Positions 14,413-19,525 of a DNA stretch of 19,525 nt are shown one piece after another. The DNA lies in contig CAYXXN010000037.1 of the NCBI GenBank assembly GCA_964469055.1, forward strand, positions 1-19,525. The letters are read 5' to 3'. Under the pieces are notes generated by a model. The model did no database searches. It worked only from the letters and a program-made list of their open reading frames with translations, and was not told where the DNA came from. The translations under genes were made by a program, and so were the position numbers. How positions within the stretch are numbered: position 1 is the stretch's first letter; each line of letters begins with the position of its first letter. The DNA comes from CAYXXN01 sp964469055 (GTDB lineage: Bacteria > Acidobacteriota > Thermoanaerobaculia > Multivoradales > JAHEKO01).

Positions 14413-15020
14413 GCGGGCAGCGCGGCGAACCAGCGGCGCGCTTCGTCGAAGTCCTCCGGTTCGAGCCCGTGGCTGCCGGCGCTCCAGTGGTGCTCGACCT
14501 CGGCGCCGGCCGCCGACAGCAGCTCGGCGAGACGCCGCACGCGGTCGGGCGGTGCGTAGGGATCGCGGTCGCCGCTGGCGAGAAAGATGCGCCGCCCGAA
14601 CAGCTCGAGTAGGGGTTCCGGCTCGAACGGCAGGGTGGGTCGCAACAGGGCCGCGTCGCCCAGCGCCTCCGGTCGCAGTAGGAGCAGGCTGGCGCCGATG
14701 TTGGCGCCGTTCGAGTAGCCGAGGGCAACGAGCCGCGCCGGCTCGAAGCCGTAGCGATCCGCCGCCGCCTGGACGAAGTCGGCGAGCTCGGCGGTGCGCT
14801 GCCGCAGGTCGTCGAGGTCGAAAACCCCAACGGCGAGACGGCGAAAGAAACGGGGCATACCGTGCTCGAGGACCCGGCCCCGCGGCGAGAGGATCGCGGC
14901 GCCGGGCGCCACGTCCTGGGCGAGAGGCACCAAATCGCGCTCGTCGCCGCCGGTGCCGTGCAAGGCGAGCACGGTCCGACCCGGAGCGCCCGGCAGGAAA
15001 ACGTGCGGCCAACTGTCCAC
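14409..15020 (-). CDS. Alpha/beta hydrolase, phospholipase/carboxylesterase type (MhqD-like)
   Basis: A 203-residue cytoplasmic serine hydrolase. Oxyanion-hole strand TVLALHGTGGDERDLVPLA (16-34), nucleophile elbow GYSNG (101-105, S103), acid D153 in SGDRDP and H184 in GSHGL complete the triad. Size and the HGTGGDE motif match the YpfH/MhqD esterases. The start is GTG 15020; no strong Shine-Dalgarno is visible, but the gene lies 31 bases after the dioxygenase gene and is probably co-transcribed. In Bacillus, mhqD and mhqO are neighbours in quinone-responsive operons. The same pairing here suggests work on aromatic or quinone adducts, which is inference. Confidence 0.85.
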   Translation of the reverse strand: MDSWPHVFLPGAPGRTVLALHGTGGDERDLVPLAQDVAPGAAILSPRGRVLEHGMPRFFRRLAVGVFDLDDLRQRTAELADFVQAAADRYGFEPARLVALGYSNGANIGASLLLLRPEALGDAALLRPTLPFEPEPLLELFGRRIFLASGDRDPYAPPDRVRRLAELLSAAGAEVEHHWSAGSHGLEPEDFDEARRWFAALPA

Positions 15021-15051
15021 GGAAGCCTGATTCTCCCGCAGAGCTGTCCCC

Positions 15052-16026
15052 CTACCCAGATCTGTTTTTGTCCAAAGCTGTTCTTGGACTCGGCGCGGCG
15101 AGCGCCGGCAGCCGCGCCTCGATGGCCGCGCGGGAACCTTCCAGCCAAGGCGGCAGCACCAGGCGCTCGCCGAGCGACGCCGGGTCCTCGTCGACCGCGA
15201 AGCCGGGGCCGTCGGTGGCGAGCTCGAAGAGGACGCCTCCCGGCTCCTTGAAGTAGACGGAGCGGAACCAGAAGCGGTCGATGACCGGCGTCGGCTGCCG
15301 GCCCGCAGCCGCCACGCGCTCGCGCACCTCGCGCTGCGCCGCGTCGTCCGGCACCCGCCAGGCGATGTGATGCACGCTGCCGACGCCCCACAGACCCCGG
15401 TGGGCCTCGGGCAGCTCGCGCACCTCGAGCCACTTGCCGGAGCCCCCGCCGGCGAGAGCGAAGCGGTGCCAGCCTCCCTCCTGGCCAGCCGGCGCGAAGC
15501 CCAGGACGTCGGTGAGGAAGCCGCCGGTCAGCGCCAGACTCCGCTCCCAGACCCGCATGCCGTGGAGGCCCCGCACCTGGCGCTCGCCGGGCACCGGACT
15601 CGCCTCCCAGGGTGTCGACTCCCACGGGTCACTCGTCTCGACGAGGGCGAGGGCCAAGCCGTGGGGGTCGCGGACGAGAAGGACCCTCTCGCCGAAGCGC
15701 TCCTCGCGCTCACCGGACCCGGCCCCGTAGCGAGCCAGTCGCTCGTACCACCAGGCCAGACTCCCGGGCGGCACCGCGAGCCCCACCTCGACCGCCAGCC
15801 CGGCGCCCAGCCGGCCGGGCGCCGAGTAGGTCCAGGGAAAGAAGGTGAGATCGCAGCCGGGGTGCCCCTCGGCGTCGGCGTAGAAGAGGTGGTAGGTGCC
15901 CGGGTCGTCCTGGTTGACCGAGCGCTTCACCAGCCGCATACCGAGGACGCCGGCGTAGAAGTCGAGGTTCTCCTGCGGCGGGCCGGCGATGGCCGTCACG
16001 TGGTGGATGCCGTGGGGATGGGTCAT
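15052..16026 (-). CDS. VOC-family ring-cleaving dioxygenase (MhqO/LinE-like)
   Basis: A 324-residue protein with two vicinal-oxygen-chelate modules. GIHHVTAIAGPPQENLDFY opens the first module, with metal His 9 (HHV). VGSVHHIAWRVPDD gives His 220 in the second, and GGVLFELATDGPGF gives Glu 268, so the 2-His-1-Glu iron site is complete. WYERL, LVRDPHGLALALVE and the length match the 'ring-cleaving dioxygenase' glyoxalase family that includes MhqO. ATG 16026 begins directly before the first VOC strand; the longer frame to 16152 has no support. Lead gene of a pair with the hydrolase. The substrate (hydroquinone or related) is inferred only from family and neighbour. Confidence 0.88.
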   Translation of the reverse strand: MTHPHGIHHVTAIAGPPQENLDFYAGVLGMRLVKRSVNQDDPGTYHLFYADAEGHPGCDLTFFPWTYSAPGRLGAGLAVEVGLAVPPGSLAWWYERLARYGAGSGEREERFGERVLLVRDPHGLALALVETSDPWESTPWEASPVPGERQVRGLHGMRVWERSLALTGGFLTDVLGFAPAGQEGGWHRFALAGGGSGKWLEVRELPEAHRGLWGVGSVHHIAWRVPDDAAQREVRERVAAAGRQPTPVIDRFWFRSVYFKEPGGVLFELATDGPGFAVDEDPASLGERLVLPPWLEGSRAAIEARLPALAAPSPRTALDKNRSG

Positions 16027-16035
16027 CGCCCGGCC

Positions 16036-16041
16036 AAGATA
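16036..16041 (-). promoter_or_regulatory. Candidate -10 for the dioxygenase-hydrolase operon
   Basis: TATCTT on the minus strand, nine bases before the ATG at 16026, with no Shine-Dalgarno between, so the mRNA would be almost leaderless. No convincing -35. A second -10-like hexamer, TAGAAT (16051-16056, plus strand), may serve the divergent DUF4383 gene with a leader of about 100 bases. Confidence 0.3.
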
Positions 16042-16163
16042 ACAGGCTGCTAGAATCGGCCCCAGCCGAATTCGGACGGAGGAGAGCGAAGGACCCTCGG
16101 GGTCGAGCGGTCGCATTCCGCGGCTGCCGCCTCCTCGGCTCCGGCGCGGCAAGGAGGCAAGGT

Positions 16164-16529
16164 ATGGGCACCGTCAAGATGGGTTGGGTTCTCGCCGTCG
16201 TCTTCGCGCTGATCGGTCTCCTCGGGTTCGTGCCGAATCCCATCGTCGGGGCGGACGGCATCTTCGCCACCGATCTCAACCACAATCTGGTTCACCTGAT
16301 CAGCGCCGCGGTCTTCGCCTTCGCCGCTTCGCGGGGCGCCGCCACGACCTCGCTGGTGATGAAGATCTTCGGGGTGGTCTATCTCCTCGTCGGAGTGCTC
16401 GGCATCGCGGGCATGGCGAGCGACGGCTCGCTGCTCGGCCTCATGCAGACCAACGACGCCGACCACTATCTGCACCTGGCACTCGGGGTGGTGATCGGCG
16501 GCCTGGGGTTCTTCGGGTCGAAGAGCTAG
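16164..16529 (+). CDS. DUF4383 family membrane protein
   Basis: A 121-residue protein with four hydrophobic helices (about 6-26, 42-58, 64-86, 105-118). The conserved DLNHNLVHLISA and NDADHYLHLALGVVIG segments, two His-containing repeats at helix starts, are typical of DUF4383. Function is unknown; it would sit in the cytoplasmic membrane. ATG 16164 has AAGGAGG (16151-16157) at 6-base spacing, one of the best ribosome sites in the window. The subtilase starts 4 bases after its stop. Confidence 0.85.
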   Translation: MGTVKMGWVLAVVFALIGLLGFVPNPIVGADGIFATDLNHNLVHLISAAVFAFAASRGAATTSLVMKIFGVVYLLVGVLGIAGMASDGSLLGLMQTNDADHYLHLALGVVIGGLGFFGSKS

Positions 16530-16533
16530 TGGG

Positions 16534-17937
16534 GTGACGGGCCGGACGGCACGAACCCGCCTGGTGGCCGCGATCGCGGCTGCCGTGCTGGTCGGCCCGT
16601 CGACCGCCGCCACAGCCGCGATTCTGACGGACGAGCAGCGCGCGCGGCTGGAGCTCGGCGGGCGCCTGGGTCCGGAGGTGGTCGAGATCCTCGACCGTGA
16701 CGGGCTGGCGCGGGTCGTCGTGACCTTCGCCGTGCCGTCCGCCGCGGGCGCGCGCCGCACGAGCTTCGGCTCGGGGGAGGCCCGCGCCGATCTCCGCCGG
16801 GCGGCGGACGAGCTCCTCGCCGCCATCGCCGGGGGGGACTTCCGGCTCGTCCATCGCTATCGATGGGTCAACGCCCTCGCCGGCGTGGTCCGGCCCGAGG
16901 GCGCGTTGGCCCTCGCCGACCACCCGCTGGTGACGGCGATCGGTGCCGACCTCCCGCAGCGAGCCCAGCTGCCGCAGGCGGGCCCGCTCATCGGCGTACC
17001 CGGGCTGCGCGACCTCGGGCTGCGGGGTCGAGGTGTCACCGTGGCCGTCCTCGACACCGGGGTCGACTTCCAGCATCCGGCGCTGCGGCGGGCGCGCAGG
17101 GCGGAGCGCTGCTTCTGCAGCAAGGACGATGGCTGCTGTCCGAACGGCGGCGCATCGCAAGAGGGAGAGGGCGCTGCCGCCGACGAGGAGGGCCACGGGA
17201 CACACGTCGCCGGCATCGTCGCTTCACGCGGTAAGGGCGGCGCGCCGCGCGGGGTGGCCTCCCGCGCCAAACTCGTGGCGGTGCGCGTCCTCAACGCGGC
17301 GGGAAGCGGTTTCGTCTCCGATGCCCTCGCGGGGCTCGACTGGCTCCTCGACGAGCGTCCGGACGTCGACATCGTCAACATGAGTCTCGGCACGAACCCG
17401 TTCAAGGCTCCCTGCGACCACCGCGGGCACGGGCTCGGAGAGATCTACGCCTCGCTCATCGGGAACCTCGTGGAGCGGGGTGTCATGGTTTTCGCGTCGA
17501 GCGGCAACGACGCCAAACGACGCAAGATGGGGATGCCGGCGTGCATCGACCAAGTCATCTCGGTCGGCGCTTCGTATGACGAGGACTTCTCCGGCTTCCT
17601 GTTCACGTACCAGGAGTGCGTCGACATCAGCCCGAGTCCGCCAGACCTGACCTGCTTCACGAACTCGCCCCGGCAGCTCGATCTCGCCGCGCCTGGGATC
17701 ATCATCACGTCCGCGGCGCTGGAGCGAGGCTCCGTCGACTCCGGCGGCACGTCGCAGGCCTCACCGATGGCAGCGGGCTGCGCCGCGCTCCTGCGCGAGG
17801 CCTTCCCCCAAGCGACGCCGGCCGAGGTCGAAAGCGCGCTCGAGGGCTCGGGCGAGGTCGCCACCGATCCGAAGACCGGGCGCGACTACCCCCGGCTGGA
17901 CTGCCTGGACGCTCTCGCGCTGCTGAGCTCGCCCTGA
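16534..17937 (+). CDS. Secreted S8 family serine protease (subtilase)
   Basis: A 467-residue preproprotein. The signal sequence (RLVAAIAAAVLVGPSTAATA) is followed by an I9-like propeptide (about 58-140, containing VVVTFAVP and YRWVNALAGVV). The catalytic domain has AVLDTGVD (Asp 174), GHGTHVAG (His 221), the oxyanion Asn 325 in SSGND and SGGTSQASP (Ser 407), so the triad is complete. A Cys-rich insert, CFCSKDDGCCPNGG (193-206), lies between Asp and His, with further Cys at 294, 337, 362, 374, 416 and 457; disulfides outside the cytoplasm are likely. GTG start 4 bases after the DUF4383 stop with no Shine-Dalgarno, so translation is probably coupled. It ends soon after the catalytic domain, with no sorting domain. 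Confidence 0.93.
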   Translation: MTGRTARTRLVAAIAAAVLVGPSTAATAAILTDEQRARLELGGRLGPEVVEILDRDGLARVVVTFAVPSAAGARRTSFGSGEARADLRRAADELLAAIAGGDFRLVHRYRWVNALAGVVRPEGALALADHPLVTAIGADLPQRAQLPQAGPLIGVPGLRDLGLRGRGVTVAVLDTGVDFQHPALRRARRAERCFCSKDDGCCPNGGASQEGEGAAADEEGHGTHVAGIVASRGKGGAPRGVASRAKLVAVRVLNAAGSGFVSDALAGLDWLLDERPDVDIVNMSLGTNPFKAPCDHRGHGLGEIYASLIGNLVERGVMVFASSGNDAKRRKMGMPACIDQVISVGASYDEDFSGFLFTYQECVDISPSPPDLTCFTNSPRQLDLAAPGIIITSAALERGSVDSGGTSQASPMAAGCAALLREAFPQATPAEVESALEGSGEVATDPKTGRDYPRLDCLDALALLSSP

Positions 17938-17943
17938 ACGGCC

Positions 17944-18354
17944 ATGCCGACCATCTTCGACAAGATCCTCGACGGCGAGATCCCCTGTCACCGGGTGTAC
18001 GAGGACGCGGAGGTCCTCGCCTTCCTGGACATCAGTCCGCTGGCGCGCGGGCACCTGCTGGTGATCCCCAAAGAGCGCGCTGCCCGCCTCCACGAGCTGT
18101 CCGACGAGGCGGCGGCGGCGCTCGGACGGGTCCTGCCGCGCCTCGCCCGCGCCGTTCTCGCCGTCACCCGTGCCACGGCCTACAACGTGCTGCAGAACAA
18201 TGGCGCCGCTGCCCACCAAGCCGTCGACCACGTCCACTTCCACCTCATCCCGAAGACGGCCGAGGGCGGCCTCGGGATCGGCTGGCAGCCGCGCCCGCTC
18301 GGCGACGGCGAGGCGCTGGCGGCGGCGATCCGCGCAGCGCTCCAAGCCGCCTGA
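17944..18354 (+). CDS. HIT family protein (HINT-like nucleotide hydrolase)
   Basis: A 136-residue cytoplasmic protein. TIFDKILDGEIPCHRVYED and LAFLDISPLARGHLLVIPK are standard N-terminal HIT sequence. The histidine triad reads HVHFHLIP (His 96, 98, 100), with the supporting NVLQNNGAAAHQAVDH loop. It acts on nucleoside phosphoramidates or dinucleotides. The zinc-binding Cys pair of some HIT proteins is absent (only Cys 15). ATG 17944 follows the protease stop by 6 bases and it probably belongs to the same transcript, though HIT genes are often passengers. Confidence 0.95.
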   Translation: MPTIFDKILDGEIPCHRVYEDAEVLAFLDISPLARGHLLVIPKERAARLHELSDEAAAALGRVLPRLARAVLAVTRATAYNVLQNNGAAAHQAVDHVHFHLIPKTAEGGLGIGWQPRPLGDGEALAAAIRAALQAA

Positions 18355-18360
18355 GACGGC

Positions 18361-18388
18361 TTGACAAGGCAGCGGCGGCGGGTATCCT
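18361..18388 (+). promoter_or_regulatory. Sigma-70-type promoter of rpsR
   Basis: TTGACA (18361-18366, perfect -35), 16-base spacer, TATCCT (18383-18388). It predicts a leader of about 45 bases ending in AAGGAA (18425-18430) before the rpsR ATG. This is the clearest promoter in the window and separates rpsR from the protease/HIT unit. Confidence 0.65.
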
Positions 18389-18439
18389 TACGCGCTCCGG
18401 TCACGGCCGGATCCCCCCTCACGGAAGGAAGCCGGCAGC

Positions 18440-18721
18440 ATGAAAAAACCCAAGCACAAGGGCAAGGGCAAGGGCCCTCGCGGGCGCAACAAGGACCAGC
18501 AGCAGCAGCGCGGCAAGAAGGTCTCGATCCTCACCGCCGACCCCAAGCTGCTCGTCGACTACAAGGACGCCAACCTGCTGCGGCGCTTCATGAGCCCCGA
18601 CGGCAAGATCCTGCCGCGCCGCATCACCAAGTGCACGGCGAAGCAGCAGCGCCAGGTCACCCAGGCCATCAAGCGCGCCCGGCACCTCGGCCTGATCTCC
18701 TACACCGAAGGCGAGGCGTAG
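18440..18721 (+). CDS. rpsR: 30S ribosomal protein S18
   Basis: A 93-residue S18. The core DYKDANLLRRFMSPDGKILP followed by RRITKCTAKQQRQVTQAIKRAR is diagnostic. The N-terminus is a long basic, Gln-rich extension (KPKHKGKGKGPRGRNK) and lacks the CxxC of zinc-binding S18. ATG 18440 has AAGGAA 9 bases upstream. In most bacteria rpsR sits with rpsF and rplI; here it stands alone with its own promoter. It could be the only S18 or a zinc-independent paralog; only the rest of the genome would tell. Confidence 0.95.
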   Translation: MKKPKHKGKGKGPRGRNKDQQQQRGKKVSILTADPKLLVDYKDANLLRRFMSPDGKILPRRITKCTAKQQRQVTQAIKRARHLGLISYTEGEA

Positions 18722-18731
18722 CGGAACGCGA

Positions 18732-18755
18732 CCCGGGCAGGCCTCGCACCCCGGG
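18732..18755. terminator. Possible hairpin between convergent rpsR and leuS
   Basis: CCCGGG at 18732-18737 pairs with CCCGGG at 18750-18755 across a 12-base loop in the 60-base gap between the two stops. There is no T-run on either strand, so intrinsic termination is doubtful. Confidence 0.2.
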
Positions 18756-18781
18756 GGAGACGTCGCCATCCGCCGGCCCCT

Positions 18782-19525
18782 CTATCCGACGAGATTCACG
18801 AGCCGCCCTGGCACGACGACGACCTTCTTGGGCTCCCGGCCCTCGAGGTGCCGCCGTGCGCCCTCGCTGGCCAGGGCCAAGCGCTCCAGTTCCTCCCGGC
18901 CGGCTTCCCGCGGCGCCTGGATCTCGTCGCGCTTCTTGCCGTTGACCTGGACGATGACCGTCACCAGGTCGTCGACGCACAGCGCCTCGTCGTGCGCCGG
19001 CCAGGCAGCGTGGGCGATGAGGTCCTGGTGGCCGAGCCGGCTCCACAGCTCCTCGGCCAGGTGCGGCGCGTAGGGCGCGAGCACGCGCAGGAAGGTCTCC
19101 AGGATGTCGCGCGGCAGGGTCGCCGCCTGGGTGGCGGAGTTGACGAACACCATCATCTGCGAGATGGCGGTGTTCATCGCCAGCGACTCGGTGTCGGCGA
19201 GCACCTTGCGAATCGTCTTGTGCAGAGCCCGCTCGAGTTCGGGCTCGGCGGCGGCTGGCGCCTCCGTGAGCCGCGAGGAGAGCTCCCCCGACCGCTCCTC
19301 GATGACCAACCGCCAGACCCGCTCGAGGAAACGCCGCACGCCTTCGACGCCGGCCATCTGCCACGGCTTCTGGGCCTCGAGGGGTCCCATGAACAGCTCG
19401 TAGAGGCGCATCGCGTCGGCGCCGTACTCGTCGATGATCTCGTCGGGGGAAAAGACGTTCGACTTCGACTTCGACATCTTCTCGACCTGCGCCGCCAGCT
19501 CCACCTCGCCGGCGAAGAAGCGCCC
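18782..19525 (-). CDS. leuS: Leucyl-tRNA synthetase, 5'-partial (C-terminal part)
   Basis: The frame is open through the right window edge, and the visible 247 residues are the C-terminal end. KMSKSKSNVFSPDEIIDEYGADAMRLYELFMGPLE is the class I KMSKS loop in LeuRS context. The anticodon-binding helical domain follows (ETFLRVLAPYAPHLAEELWSRLG), and the C-terminal domain includes VIVQVNGKKRDEI and KKVVVVPGRLVNLVG, as in bacterial LeuRS. A GTG at 19504 is internal, not the start. The HIGH motif, the CP1 editing domain and the true start lie outside the window. Confidence 0.97.
   Translation of the reverse strand, partial: GRFFAGEVELAAQVEKMSKSKSNVFSPDEIIDEYGADAMRLYELFMGPLEAQKPWQMAGVEGVRRFLERVWRLVIEERSGELSSRLTEAPAAAEPELERALHKTIRKVLADTESLAMNTAISQMMVFVNSATQAATLPRDILETFLRVLAPYAPHLAEELWSRLGHQDLIAHAAWPAHDEALCVDDLVTVIVQVNGKKRDEIQAPREAGREELERLALASEGARRHLEGREPKKVVVVPGRLVNLVG

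Noticed and set aside
12973..15012. 679-codon minus-strand ORF opposite pfk
   Set aside because: The composition is antisense shadow, and it covers two well-supported genes (pfk, and the hydrolase in another frame).
16831..16837. Run of seven G as a phase-variation site in the subtilase
   Set aside because: Short, and explained by Gly codons (IAGGD) in GC-rich DNA; the frame is intact through the catalytic Ser.

Overview
The window is GC-rich (roughly 70 percent G+C by eye), densely coded bacterial chromosomal DNA. I count 15 complete protein genes and two cut by the window edges. I see no tRNA, rRNA, IS element, integrase or CRISPR array. The gene mix suggests an Acidobacteriota-like or other soil/sediment phylum with many secreted proteins: a membrane-anchored tail with an NTF2-like domain, a PTPS_related membrane protein, paired periplasmic amidohydrolases, a secreted subtilase and a CxxCH surface lipoprotein. 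That placement is inference, since no marker gene here settles it.

Layout. (1) 1-1738, plus strand: the 3' part of a membrane-anchored protein with a periplasmic NTF2-like domain, then an overlapping GT2 glycosyltransferase. (2) 1721-5809, minus strand, a tight three-gene unit read right to left: a lipoprotein with an extremely long Ser/Thr linker and one CxxCH motif, a signal-peptide/C-terminal-anchor protein, and a large polytopic GT-C-like membrane protein of the PTPS_related type. (3) 5927-7246, plus: an outer-membrane beta-barrel protein. (4) 7249-8048, minus: ribosomal operon rpmB-rpmE2-rpsN, all in zinc-ligand-free versions. (5) 8149-12487, minus: two translationally coupled amidohydrolase-family proteins holding three amidohydrolase domains, of which only one keeps the metal ligands. 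(6) 12579-14412, plus: molybdopterin adenylyltransferase and a clade-X type phosphofructokinase. (7) 14409-16026, minus: a VOC ring-cleaving dioxygenase and an alpha/beta hydrolase, arranged like Bacillus mhqO-mhqD. (8) 16164-18354, plus: DUF4383 membrane protein, secreted S8 protease, HIT protein. (9) 18440-18721, plus: ribosomal protein S18 with its own promoter. (10) 18782-19525, minus: 3' part of leucyl-tRNA synthetase.

The most interesting reading is at 1031-5809. A polyprenyl-phosphate-sugar-synthase-like GT2 lies tail-to-tail with a GT-C-like integral membrane protein, which is coupled to an exported lipoprotein carrying 76 consecutive Ser/Thr residues. Because AGC and TCN serine codons are freely mixed, the tract looks selected at the protein level rather than being a recent trinucleotide expansion. 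I propose, as inference, a dedicated surface O-glycosylation or polymer-assembly unit.

No intergenic stretch exceeds about 140 bases. The divergent gaps (5810-5926, 12488-12578, 16027-16163) and the two leaders (8049-8148, 18355-18439) hold promoters or leaders as described. Three convergent gene pairs abut or overlap and leave no room for intrinsic terminators.
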